This document shows positions 53,604 through 64,000 of a stretch of 64,000 nucleotides of DNA, one piece after another. Positions within the stretch are counted from its first letter, which is position 1. Every line of letters begins with the position of its first letter. The notes beneath the pieces were generated by a model. It saw only the letters and a program-made list of their open reading frames with translations, had not been told where the DNA came from and ran no database searches. The translations under genes and the position numbers were made by a program. Source of the stretch: Endobacter medicaginis (lineage in GTDB: Bacteria; Pseudomonadota; Alphaproteobacteria; Acetobacterales; Acetobacteraceae); assembly GCF_014192375.1 (NCBI RefSeq), contig NZ_JACHXV010000010.1, forward strand, positions 40,234-104,233, read 5' to 3'.

Positions 53604-55060
53604 GCAACCGCAAGGATGCGGTGCATCGCCGCGATGTCAATCGCCGCCAGCCGGCGATGCCCGGCATCGGTCGGATGGCCGCCATCGCGGCTGACGACAG
53701 GATCGATCGGCCAGTATCGCGCCGGGTCGCCCATCACCGGGTCGGCGGCGCGGTCGGAAATGAAATCCGCACCGGCGGCATTGGCGCGCAGCAGCGCGTT
53801 GTAGGCCTCGAAACGGTCGCCGAACCCGCCGGCGAGCGCCGCCGCGGCCGGGGTCAGCGTCACCAGCCCGATGCGCAAGCCCGGCATCGCCCGCCGCGCG
53901 AGGCCGACATAGGCGGTGATCTGCGCATAGGCCTGCTCGGGCGCCAGTCCGCCGAGCAGCGAGTTCGCACCCACCCCGCACAGCAGCATGTGCGGCCCCG
54001 GGGCCTGCAGCAGCAGGCGAAGCGTGCCCGGCAGCGCGGCCAGCCGGTCGGCGATGGTGGCACCTCCGACCGCGACATTGACGATCTCCACGCCGGGCAG
54101 CGCCGTCTCGTAGAGCCGCGTCTGGTTGCGCAGGCCGCTGCTGCCCATCCCGGCCTCGATGCTGCTGCCATCCAGCACCAGGATGCCGCGGTCGCCGGGC
54201 ACGGTGCGCGGGCCAAGCCAGGCGGCCGCCTCCTGAAGGCGCGCGGCATCGAGCGCGGTGTCGAACACCGCCACGGCGTCGACCTGCATCCCGGCCCCTG
54301 CACCGGGCACCGTGCTGCCGAGGCACAGTCGGTCGAAGGCGCACCCCGCCGGCACCGCGACGGGCAGTGCGGTGACCGTGCCGCGCACCAGCACGCTGGC
54401 CATCCCGTCCCGCAGCGACAGGCCGAGCACGGAGGGGGTCGAGGGCGGTGCCGGCACGAGATCGAGACCGAGGCAGCCGAACAGGCTGAGATCATCGGCG
54501 CCGACCTCGTCCCGCGACGGATCGACGCGCCCTGCCATCAGCGCCAGCGGCGGCGAGGCGCCGCCCGAGAACCGCAGCAGCTCCGCCGGCGCCGTGGAGG
54601 CGACGTTGCCGAGCCGCAGCGCGACCACCAGGGTGAGGCCCCGCGCCGGATCAAGGGCCGGCAGGGCCGCCTCGAGGCTGACCGCGTGATGGGCCCGGGC
54701 GGCCGGGTCGGGCGCGCCCTCGAAGGCGCCGCCATTGTCGAACAGCAGCCCTGCCAGCCCGTCGGTGGTCTGTTCCGCGAGCAGCATCGGCCCGAGCGTG
54801 CCCGGCGCCGGTTGCAGCCAGCCGCCCCCGATCTGGTCGTGGATGCGCTCGACGCGGCCGGGCCGGTCGCCGAGAAACCGGGCGATCGCCGCCATGTCGC
54901 GCCCCCGCTCGCCCGCCTTGACATCGCCCGCCCTGAAACCGCCCGCCGTGAAATCGAAGGTGCGGAACGCGCCGTCATCCAGCCGCCGGAGCGACAGATC
55001 GGGCTGTCCGCCTGCGCCGCCCGACAGGCAGCGGCTGGCGACCAGCAGGCGCGGCGTCAC
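53600..55060 (-). CDS. SGNH/GDSL hydrolase with N-terminal LamG-like domain
   Basis: A 486-residue protein. The C-terminal SGNH domain has block I VLDGSSIEAGMG (Ser about 295), a Gly in VGGATI, a GVGANSL Asn block, and DGGHPTDAGH (Asp and His about 463-469), a complete catalytic set. The N-terminal 280 residues contain RIHDQIGGGWLQ and beta-rich sequence like concanavalin/LamG domains. No signal peptide is present, so it acts in the cytoplasm. It starts with GTG overlapping the ACP stop (GTGA). Together with ACP and the acyl-AMP ligase it could be an acyltransferase or thioesterase-like esterase. Confidence 0.8.
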   Translation of the reverse strand: MTPRLLVASRCLSGGAGGQPDLSLRRLDDGAFRTFDFTAGGFRAGDVKAGERGRDMAAIARFLGDRPGRVERIHDQIGGGWLQPAPGTLGPMLLAEQTTDGLAGLLFDNGGAFEGAPDPAARAHHAVSLEAALPALDPARGLTLVVALRLGNVASTAPAELLRFSGGASPPLALMAGRVDPSRDEVGADDLSLFGCLGLDLVPAPPSTPSVLGLSLRDGMASVLVRGTVTALPVAVPAGCAFDRLCLGSTVPGAGAGMQVDAVAVFDTALDAARLQEAAAWLGPRTVPGDRGILVLDGSSIEAGMGSSGLRNQTRLYETALPGVEIVNVAVGGATIADRLAALPGTLRLLLQAPGPHMLLCGVGANSLLGGLAPEQAYAQITAYVGLARRAMPGLRIGLVTLTPAAAALAGGFGDRFEAYNALLRANAAGADFISDRAADPVMGDPARYWPIDPVVSRDGGHPTDAGHRRLAAIDIAAMHRILAVA

Positions 55061-55329
55061 GCCGCCCGGACGGCGCGCTTGCGATCGACGGTCGCGACCA
55101 GCGCGCCGAAATCCGACAGCGCCTCGAGCTCATCGCCGCTGAACTGGACGTCGAAATGCCGCTCGATGGCCAGCACGACACAGGACATGCTCACCGAGTC
55201 CCAGCCCGGCAGATCAGCCAGCATCTCGTGCGGCTCGAGCTGCCGGGCAGGTGCTTCCAGCTCCTCGCTGAGGATCCGCTCGATGTCGCTCGCGGTCTGC
55301 GTGTGGTCGATCGTTCGGGTCGTCATCAT
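55057..55329 (-). CDS. Acyl carrier protein-like protein
   Basis: About 90 residues. The phosphopantetheine site is Ser45 in GWDSVSMSCVVLAIE (Asp-Ser then hydrophobic helix II), and FDVQFSGDELEALSDFGALV is the rest of the four-helix bundle. It is not the housekeeping AcpP (no DSLD motif); it looks like a dedicated carrier. Two ATG codons (55329, 55326) are possible. Its stop is coupled to the SGNH gene, and it is divergent from the fatty acyl-AMP ligase that probably loads it. Confidence 0.86.
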   Translation of the reverse strand: MMTTRTIDHTQTASDIERILSEELEAPARQLEPHEMLADLPGWDSVSMSCVVLAIERHFDVQFSGDELEALSDFGALVATVDRKRAVRAA

Positions 55330-55388
55330 GTCGCTCCACCAGGGGGATCCGATCCCCATGCGTCGCATCGCGGCGGCACACGGAAAGA

Positions 55389-55414
55389 TTTTTTAGCATG
55401 GTTTATCTAAAAAA
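55389..55414. repeat. AT-rich inverted repeat between divergent ACP and ligase genes
   Basis: TTTTTTAG (55389-55396) and CTAAAAAA (55407-55414) are a perfect 8-bp inverted repeat with 10 bases between. The whole 55380-55530 region is strikingly AT-rich for this genome and holds the promoters of both divergent operons. The repeat may be an operator or a curved-DNA site. Confidence 0.5.
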
Positions 55415-55526
55415 GTTTATCATCTCGCCAGAATGAGCCATACTTCCCGCATAGCGTGTAGCCCGGCGCCACAAATGATACAACGGTAGCATCCGGGTCC
55501 ATAGTTTCACTTATTGTAACAACGAA

Positions 55527-57239
55527 ATGGTCTCCGGCATGACGATGACGCGAAAGGTTCTCACGGCAGCCTATGTCCACGCCTCGCAACGCCCCGGCGA
55601 CATCGCCTTCAGGGTGCTGAAGGACGGCGCCTGGACGGTGCTGAGCTTCGCCGATGTCGTCGCCGGCATCGAGGACTGGGCACGGCGGCTGATCGGGCTC
55701 GGCCTGCCGCGCGGCAGCGTGGTATTCTTCGTGCTCAAGCACCGTCACGAGGCCTATGTGGCCTTTCTCGGCGCGATGCGCGCCGGTCTGGTCCCCTCCT
55801 TCCTGCCCTACCCGACACCGAAACAGGATGCCGCGCAGTACTGGCAGACGCATGACATCCTGCTGGCCCGGGTGCGGCCTTCGGCGATCATCAGCTACGG
55901 CGCCAATGTCGGCATCCTCGCCGGCATGACCGAGGGCGCATGCGGCCATGTGCTCGATCTCGACGGCTTCGCAGCACAGCCGGTACCCGATGTCGCCCTC
56001 CCCGCCCTCGAGGAGGTCGAGGGCGACGACCACATCGCCCTGCTCCAGCACAGCTCCGGAACCACCGGGCTGAAGAAGGGCGTGATCCTGCGCCACGAGC
56101 AGATCCGCAGCCAGATCGCCGATTTCTCCGCCGCCGGCGACATCGACGCGGACTGCGTCTTCATCACCTGGCTGCCGATCTATCACGACATGGGTCTGAT
56201 CGCCTGCTTCCTGATGCCGTTCGTGCGCGGCGGCAGCATCGTGGCGATCGACCCGTTCGACTGGCTCGCGCGACCCGACATGTTCCTCGACCTGATCGCC
56301 GAGCATCGCGGCACGCACTGCTTCCTGCCCAACTTCGCCTTCAGTCACCTCGCCCGCACCCGCGACAGGCGCCGCACCTACGACGTCTCGTCGATGCGCG
56401 CCTTCATCAACGCCTCCGAGCCGCCCAAGGAGGAGACGATGCGCCGGTTCCGCGAGGTGTTCGGCCCTGCCGGGCTGCGCGACGGCGCGCTCCAGGTCGC
56501 CTACGGCATGGCCGAGACGGTGCTCGGCGTGAGCCAGACGCCGATGAGCGCCGATGCCTCGGTGGTGCATGTCGACCTGCCGGCCTTCACCGCGGCGCGT
56601 CGCATCCGCCGCGTCGAGCCCGGCAGCCCGCGCTCGACCAGCTTCGTCTCCTGCGGCCGCATCTTCCCCAATATCGAGGCCCGTATCGACGCCGCCCCGG
56701 GCGAGGATATCGGCGAGATCCAGGTGCGCGGGGCCTATGTGTTCTCCGGCTACTACCTCAACGACGCGGCGACCACGGAGGCCTTCGACGACGGCTGGTT
56801 CCGCACCGGCGACCAGGGCTTCATGCTCGACGGCGAGGTCTATGTGTGCGGCCGCATCAAGGAGATGCTGATCGTGCATGGCCGCAACTACTATGCGACC
56901 GATCTCGAGGGCATCGTCTCCGACATTCCCGGCGTCAAGCCGGGCCGTGCGGTGGCCTTCGGCGTGCAGGAGCCCGGTGCACCGAGCGAGGAGGCGATCC
57001 TGCTCGCCGAGACCGAGCTGGTCGATCCGGCCGCGATCGCGGAACTGCGACAGACCATCCGCAAGGTGGTGTTCGACCGCGTCGAGCTGTCGTTGCGCCA
57101 TATCGAGATCCTGCCTGTCGGACATCTGCTCAAGACCACCTCGGGCAAGCTCAGCCGCAAGGACAATCGCGAGCTCTATCTCTCCCTCAGGCAGGGCGGC
57201 GCGCCCGTCTCCCTCCGGCCGCAGGCGGTGCCGGCATGA
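55527..57239 (+). CDS. Fatty acyl-AMP ligase (AMP-binding)
   Basis: A 570-residue ANL-family enzyme. ATP motif HSSGTTGLKKGVI (about 178-190), ITWLPIYHDMGLI (about 213), A5 AYGMAETVLG (about 328), the hinge WFRTGDQG, and GRIKEMLIVHGRNYYATDLE with the C-terminal KTTSGKLSRKD lysine. The HDMGLI and GRNYYATDLE elements are typical of FAALs, which make acyl-adenylates and pass them to carrier proteins rather than CoA. It is divergent from an ACP gene and overlaps the TPR gene by ATGA. Confidence 0.9.
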   Translation: MVSGMTMTRKVLTAAYVHASQRPGDIAFRVLKDGAWTVLSFADVVAGIEDWARRLIGLGLPRGSVVFFVLKHRHEAYVAFLGAMRAGLVPSFLPYPTPKQDAAQYWQTHDILLARVRPSAIISYGANVGILAGMTEGACGHVLDLDGFAAQPVPDVALPALEEVEGDDHIALLQHSSGTTGLKKGVILRHEQIRSQIADFSAAGDIDADCVFITWLPIYHDMGLIACFLMPFVRGGSIVAIDPFDWLARPDMFLDLIAEHRGTHCFLPNFAFSHLARTRDRRRTYDVSSMRAFINASEPPKEETMRRFREVFGPAGLRDGALQVAYGMAETVLGVSQTPMSADASVVHVDLPAFTAARRIRRVEPGSPRSTSFVSCGRIFPNIEARIDAAPGEDIGEIQVRGAYVFSGYYLNDAATTEAFDDGWFRTGDQGFMLDGEVYVCGRIKEMLIVHGRNYYATDLEGIVSDIPGVKPGRAVAFGVQEPGAPSEEAILLAETELVDPAAIAELRQTIRKVVFDRVELSLRHIEILPVGHLLKTTSGKLSRKDNRELYLSLRQGGAPVSLRPQAVPA

Positions 57240-58615
57240 ACGCGATCACCCCCTCCATGGCCGTTGCCAACGACGTCAGCGCCTGTGTCGCCGCCGCGCG
57301 GCAGCGTGAGGCCGAAGGCGATCATGGCGGCGCGCTGGCGGCCTGGCAGCAGGCGCAGGCGCAGGTCGGCTTCGATCGCGACAACCTCGCCGGCATGGCG
57401 CATGCCCTGCGCCTGCTGGGCCGGTTTGCGGCCGCCGCCTCGATCCTGTCGGCGGCCAGCCTGCTGTTTCCCGACGATGTCGAGATCGCCGCGCATCACG
57501 CGCTGGTGGCCGGCGAGTGCGATGACTGGGCACTCGCGGCGCGGCGCTGGTCGGCCCTGCTCGGCAGGACCGAGCTGTCGCCGGAACTGATGGCCGAAGC
57601 GGCACGCGCCCATGCGATGAGCGGCGATTTCGACCACGCCGGATCCATGATCGAGACGGCGATCGGCCGGAATCCCGAGGTGGTACAGCTGCATGTCATT
57701 GCCGCGGTCCTGGCGGAGATGCGCGGGGCCTTCGCCGAGGCGTTGCGGCGCTGGGACCAGGTCGTCGCGCTGCGCCCGGGCGATGCCGACCTGATCGGCC
57801 GCCGCGGCCAGGCGGCGATGAAGCTCGCCGAGGAAGGCCGGGAGCATGACGCCCCCGCCGCCTCGCCTGCCGCGGTCGGGGCGGCGGCACAGCCCGCCAA
57901 CGACGCCGTGGCCAACGGCGCACAGCGCGGCCCGGCGCGACCGGTGGTCAACAGCGACACCGCCGGCAGCGACCACCTTGTCGCGATCCTCGACCGAATG
58001 GAGAGCCTCGGCGGCGACTGCGAATTCGGTCTGCTGCAACGCCATTACGGTCTCGAGCCCGCCAGCCTGATGCGGTTCAGCTACTCCGAGCGCCTGCTCG
58101 AGCTGCTCGCCGCCGACCTCGCCCCGCTTGACGATCTCGATCATATCGAGCTCGAGCTGGAGGGTGCCGAATACATGGTGCGCGACCGGCGCGGCTATTT
58201 CTGGACCCACAGCTTCATCTACAAGGGCGAGATGAGCGAGGCGCTGCTGCTCAAGCGGCAGCGCGCGCGGGTCAACGTGCTCAAGCGCAAGCTGCTCGCC
58301 CAGCTCAGTGCCGGCGACCGGCTGTTCGTGTTCAAGGAACGCGACGCCGAGCTCGTCGACGACAAGCTGCTCGCACTTTCGGCGCAGCTCAGGCGCTTCG
58401 GCCCCAACCGTGTGCTCGGCTTCCGCACCGCCGATGCCGCACACCCTCCGGGCACGGTCATCGATCTCGATGCGTGGAGCCAGGTTGCCTATATCGGCAA
58501 ACTCTACACAACGCCGGAGCCGGTGATCGACACCGCGAGCTGGAGCCTGGTGCTGCCGGCGATCCGCCTGCCGGAAGCCGCGGACCGCAGGCAGCTTCTC
58601 GCCGCCAGCGCCTGA
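57236..58615 (+). CDS. TPR-like protein with C-terminal GGDCEFGLLQR domain
   Basis: A 459-residue protein. Residues 10-210 are alanine-rich helical repeats resembling TPRs (EGDHGGALAAWQQAQ, then AFAEALRRWDQVVALRPGDA). After a low-complexity Ala/Pro linker (about 208-240), the C-terminal domain begins with MESLGGDCEFGLLQRHYGLEPASLMRFSY, a motif I associate with uncharacterised domains next to glycosyltransferases. No function is known. It is translationally coupled to the acyl-AMP ligase and precedes, convergently, the GDP-rhamnose genes. Confidence 0.7.
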   Translation: MNAITPSMAVANDVSACVAAARQREAEGDHGGALAAWQQAQAQVGFDRDNLAGMAHALRLLGRFAAAASILSAASLLFPDDVEIAAHHALVAGECDDWALAARRWSALLGRTELSPELMAEAARAHAMSGDFDHAGSMIETAIGRNPEVVQLHVIAAVLAEMRGAFAEALRRWDQVVALRPGDADLIGRRGQAAMKLAEEGREHDAPAASPAAVGAAAQPANDAVANGAQRGPARPVVNSDTAGSDHLVAILDRMESLGGDCEFGLLQRHYGLEPASLMRFSYSERLLELLAADLAPLDDLDHIELELEGAEYMVRDRRGYFWTHSFIYKGEMSEALLLKRQRARVNVLKRKLLAQLSAGDRLFVFKERDAELVDDKLLALSAQLRRFGPNRVLGFRTADAAHPPGTVIDLDAWSQVAYIGKLYTTPEPVIDTASWSLVLPAIRLPEAADRRQLLAASA

Positions 58616-58625
58616 CCGCCGGGCG

Positions 58626-59549
58626 TCAGCCGGCAGAGTGCTGCGCGAGGGCGTCGTCGAGCACGTCGCGCAGCGTCTGATCCCAAGGGATGCGCGGCGC
58701 CCAGCCCAGCAGCGCGCGCGCCCGCGTGGCATCGCCCACGGCGATCGGGATGTCGCTCGGCCGCAGCCGCGCCGGGTCGGTCTCGATCCGCACTGCCAGG
58801 CCCGACAGCCCGATCAGCCGATCCAGCACCTCGCCGATCCGGCGTGGGATCCCGGAGGCGATATTCAGCACGCTGCCATGCGCGAGGCCGGCGCCATCGC
58901 GCAACACCGCGACATAGGCGTCGCAGACATCGCGCACGTCGAGAAAGTCGCGCGCGGCATCGAGATTGCCCACCCGCAGCACCGGCGCCTGCCGGCCATG
59001 CGCGATCGCGGCGAGCTGTCGGGCGAAGGCCGGCACCGCGAAATCGCCCCCCTGCCCCGGACCGGTATGGTTGAACGGCCGCAGCCGGATGATGCGCGGC
59101 GCCTCCCCCCATTCGGCGGCGAGCGCGCCCAGAGCGAGATCGGCCGCGGCCTTGGTCGCGCCATAGGTGTTGAGTGGGGCGAAGGCCGCGCTCTCGTCAA
59201 GCGCCAGCCCGCTGCGGAATGTCGCGCCATAGGCATCCGCGCTGGAGACGTGCAGCATCAGCGCGCCGGGCGCATGCGTGCGCAGCGCCCGGGCGAGGGT
59301 CAGCGTCCCGTCGAGATTGACCGCCCAGGCCGTGCGAGGATCATCACGCGCGACGCCGATCGCCGCGACCGCGGCCAGATGCACACACGCATCAGGCCGC
59401 GTCTCGCTCACCGCTCGGTCCACCGAAGCCGGATCGGTGAGGTCCAGGGCGGGGGTGAGGATCGTCGCCCCGGGCAGCCCGGCCGCCAGGGCCGCACGCA
59501 GATGGCGCCCGACGAACCCGCTCGCGCCGGTGAGCAGGATCGTTTGCAT
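58626..59549 (-). CDS. rmd: GDP-6-deoxy-D-mannose reductase-like epimerase
   Basis: A 307-residue NAD-dependent epimerase/dehydratase-family protein. TGASGFVGRHL (about 6-16) is the cofactor loop, HVSSADAYG has the catalytic Ser, and YGATKAAAD the Tyr-x-x-x-Lys. RLRPFNHTGPGQ and RDFLDVRDVCDAY are shared with Rmd, which reduces GDP-4-keto-6-deoxy-D-mannose to GDP-D-rhamnose. The assignment leans on the adjacent gmd, whose stop is 10 bp upstream. The ATG 59549 starts the first strand directly. Confidence 0.85.
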   Translation of the reverse strand: MQTILLTGASGFVGRHLRAALAAGLPGATILTPALDLTDPASVDRAVSETRPDACVHLAAVAAIGVARDDPRTAWAVNLDGTLTLARALRTHAPGALMLHVSSADAYGATFRSGLALDESAAFAPLNTYGATKAAADLALGALAAEWGEAPRIIRLRPFNHTGPGQGGDFAVPAFARQLAAIAHGRQAPVLRVGNLDAARDFLDVRDVCDAYVAVLRDGAGLAHGSVLNIASGIPRRIGEVLDRLIGLSGLAVRIETDPARLRPSDIPIAVGDATRARALLGWAPRIPWDQTLRDVLDDALAQHSAG

Positions 59550-59559
59550 GGCGCGCGGC

Positions 59560-61702
<2,143 letters not shown>

Positions 61703-61708
61703 GCCGGC

Positions 61709-61927
61709 TCAGCGCGTGCCGCCGATCGCGCCGGTGCGAGCTTGCAGGCTTGGCGAGGACAGGCCCTTGACCACCGTGTCGCCGCTGTCGACGCCGCCGA
61801 TCGCGCTGCCGGTAGAGGCGGCTTCGGTGTTGTGGTGCCATTCGGGGTGATATTCGCCGCAGGCGGCGAGGCCGCCGCACAGCAGCGCGAGCGCCAGCAG
61901 TCTGGCGGAGGAACCGTTGGGTGACAT
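61709..61927 (-). CDS. Small lipoprotein of unknown function
   Basis: A 72-residue protein. The leader LLALALLCGGLAAC gives the lipobox LAAC with Cys23. The mature 49 residues (EYHPEWHHNTEAA, then GSAIGGVDSGDTVVKGL) have no known domain. The ATG 61927 has AAGGGA upstream. It lies between asparaginase (convergent) and the broken TonB receptor gene on the same strand. Confidence 0.65.
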   Translation of the reverse strand: MSPNGSSARLLALALLCGGLAACGEYHPEWHHNTEAASTGSAIGGVDSGDTVVKGLSSPSLQARTGAIGGTR

Positions 61928-62012
61928 GGATGTGTCCCTTGCGTGCTGCATGAAGGAAAAGGGCCGATGCGCTGCCGCACCGGCCCTTCTCATATCAGAT
62001 CGAAAACCGCGA

Positions 62013-63931
62013 TCAGAACGACATGCGCGCCTTGAGGTACCACATCCGGCCGACGATGTCGTAGACCGACGGATCAGTGTTGGTGGACGCGTCGGGCACG
62101 AACAGCGGAGTCTTGTTGAGCAGGTTCTGCACGCCGCCGGAGAACGTCACCTTGTGCCAAGTATAGGTGGCACCGATGTCGTGGTAGAACACCTCATTGA
62201 CACGGCAGTAGCGGTTTTCCGTGCAATCGAGGTCGTTGGAGCCGTCGAACAGCTTCATGCCGTCGATGAAGCGGGTGGTCCAGCTCAGGCTGAACGGACC
62301 CTTGGCGTAGGTGGCCGAGACGGTGTCACGGATCACCGGGTAGGCCGCTCCATAGGCGCCGATGTTCAGGCGACCCTTGTAGTTGGTCCATTCGCCGCCG
62401 TTGATCTGCTGGGCGGTGTAGCCGATCGTATCGACGAGGCTGTTGGTCACCGAGATCGAGTGGCCATGCGGCAGGCGCCACAGATAGCTCATGTCGACAT
62501 CGAGGCCGTTGGTGCGCACCTCGCCGAGGTTCTGGTCGACCGCGGTGACGGTGGTGAGCTGGCCAGTGGTCGCCGAGCGCGCCGCGACACCAGAGCAGAA
62601 CGGCGAGGAGAAGTTGGCCGAGGTGTAGCACTCATCGAGATAGTACTGGGTCGAGACCGAGCCGATCTGGTTGGCGATCTTGGTATGCCAGTAATCGATC
62701 GACACCAGCAGGTTCGGTACCCAGCGCGGGGTCAGAACGACGCCGATGGTGTAGGTGCGCGCGGTCTCGGGCTTGAGGTCGGCATTGCCGCCCGAATTGG
62801 TCGGCACCTGGCCGGCGCCGGTCTGGCTGAACGACGAGGAGTAGTTCTTGATCGCCTTGGCGCAGTTGGCCTGCACCACGCCTTCGAGCGCGCCGTAGGT
62901 ACCGATCTGGCCGCTGTCGCAGGGGTCGGTCGCCGACGGGAAGCCGAGGATGACGCCGCCGAACAGTTCCTGCACCGAGGGCTGGCGGGTGGCGGTGCCG
63001 ATATCGGCGCGGAAGCGGATGTCGCGGGTCGGCGCGTAGTTGATCTGCGCCTTCCAGTTGTACTGCGAGCCATAGAGGTTATAGGACGAGTAGCGGCCGG
63101 AGACGTCGACGAACAGGTCCTTGGCCCAGTTGATGTTGCGCAGAATCGGGATGTTCAGCTCGCCGAACGCCTCGGTGGCGTTGAAGCCGCCGCCGGTGGG
63201 CTGCTCGGTGTTGGACAGCGACTGACCAGACTGGATGATCGGGTCGGGATGATAGGCGCCATCCTCGCCGCGATGCTCCATGCCGACGGCGACGCCGATC
63301 GGACCGTATGGCAACTGGTAGAGGTGGTTGTTGGTGATGGTGACGCCGAGATCGCGCAACTGGTTATAGGCCATCGCGTGCGAGGTAAAGCCGGCATAGG
63401 CGCGCTGTGCGGCAGTGTAGGGGCCGAACGGATTGGCCAATACGCAGCCCGGCTGCGAGGTGCAGACGGTCGGGTCGTAATAGCCGGAGTCCAGATCGCT
63501 CGGATCGTTGTTGCTGTGAAAGCCGGCCATCTGTTCGAGATGGACGAAATTGACCTGATTGGTCTGCTTGATCAGCGTCGTCGAGCGGCCATAGCTGTAG
63601 TAGGCATCGTAGTTCCAGGTGCCGGTGATGTTGCCCCGCAGGCCACCGGTGATCTGGTAGGTGTCGGTGCCGGTCTGATAGGCGCGCGGCCCAAGGAAGT
63701 TCGACCGACGCAGCGCGTAGACGTCCTCGTCGATGCCAAGCGCCTCGGCATAGGGGTTACCCTGCGGAATCACGTAATCCTGCGAGCCGTCGACGGTGCC
63801 AGAAATCGGCTGGCCGGCGAGCTGTGTCTGGGTGTCCTTGTGGGTGTAGTAGGCGTCGATGTAGGCGGTGATATGGTCGTTGATGTCGTAATAGGCATGA
63901 CCGTTGAGGTCCTCCGCCCCACGGTTGTTTG
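62013..63931 (-). pseudogene. TonB-dependent receptor, 5' part missing (interrupted)
   Basis: About 640 residues of receptor are coded, from NNRGAEDLNGHAYYDINDH to the C-terminal ARMSF with its terminal Phe. The last part includes the barrel segment GGNADLKPETARTYTIGV typical of large receptors. Going upstream the frame reads into a TAA at 63942-63944, just after a junction with sequence of a different kind. The plug domain and signal peptide are absent, so the gene is cut near 63931. The intact protein would belong to the long sphingomonad-type receptors (about 900-1000 residues). The ligand is unknown. Confidence 0.8.
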
Positions 63932-64000
63932 AGACACTCCGTTAGCGGACGGTCTCCGCCTCAGGGGTGAGGACGATGACGACGAACACGGGAACGATTG
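63932..64000 (+). mobile_element. Probable left end of an insertion sequence
   Basis: Receptor homology stops at about 63931 and is replaced by GAGACACTCCGTTAGC and following bases, with stops in the receptor frame. At 63976 an ATG with AGGA upstream opens a frame reading MTTNTGTI to the window end. An insertion sequence whose transposase starts there fits best; an IS110-type N-terminus (TIGIDVSK-like) is only a guess from eight residues. Confidence 0.5.

Overview
The window is GC-rich, densely coded DNA from an alphaproteobacterium, most likely an Acetobacteraceae-type organism. The assignment is inferred from gene content, not from a marker gene. It rests on an ATP synthase Fo operon with paired b' and b subunits, a membrane-bound PQQ glucose dehydrogenase, PoxB-type pyruvate:quinone oxidoreductase, malate:quinone oxidoreductase, SecB and TonB receptors. 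No rRNA, tRNA or CRISPR array was recognised.

Region by region: (1) 1-7.4 kb holds the 3' part of gcvP, an MFS-marR operon with a twin palindromic operator, a LysR regulator divergent from a short-chain dehydrogenase, a MAPEG protein, a second SDR and two exported unknowns. (2) 7.4-12.9 kb is a leftward operon behind a clear TPP riboswitch: TonB receptor, THI5/ThiY-like binding protein, DUF72 protein and a frameshifted cytochrome P450. (3) 13-14.1 kb holds a frameshifted DUF5694-like gene. (4) 14.1-20.6 kb is a leftward train atpI-atpB-atpE-atpF'-atpF, a GT2, an ArnT-like GT39 and TenA, then TerC. (5) 20.9-30.2 kb has a DUF4142 lipoprotein, then a rightward run: AsmA-like protein, AraC regulator, cupin, mqo, poxB, tautomerase and fumC. 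(6) 30.2-40.7 kb has a proline iminopeptidase, DUF423, an RlmM-like methyltransferase, a host-attachment-type protein, an RND permease without adaptor, an M3 oligopeptidase and glucose dehydrogenase. (7) 40.7-50 kb has a GT61-like protein, a Fic-like protein that has lost its catalytic motif and carries a C-terminal HTH, divergent secB, a 1006-residue two-domain glycosyltransferase with N-terminal repeats, an M20 peptidase and folD. (8) 49-53 kb has a nucleoside hydrolase coupled to an S9 peptidase, and a 2OG-Fe(II) oxygenase. (9) 53.3-60.5 kb is a divergent locus: acyl carrier protein, SGNH hydrolase and a tiny Sm-like protein on one side, a fatty acyl-AMP ligase and a TPR protein on the other, followed by the GDP-rhamnose genes rmd and gmd. 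(10) 60.7-64 kb has asparaginase, a small lipoprotein and a TonB receptor cut off by foreign-looking DNA that probably begins an insertion sequence.

Themes: thiamine precursor uptake (riboswitch operon, plus TenA elsewhere), quinone-linked oxidation (Mqo, PoxB, Gcd), and envelope glycan or lipid synthesis. An AT-rich dispersed repeat with two modules (here called A and B) occurs at four places, always just 5' of genes. Three genes look broken (P450, DUF5694-like, last TonB receptor); the first two have single frame changes in otherwise good coding sequence and could be sequencing errors.
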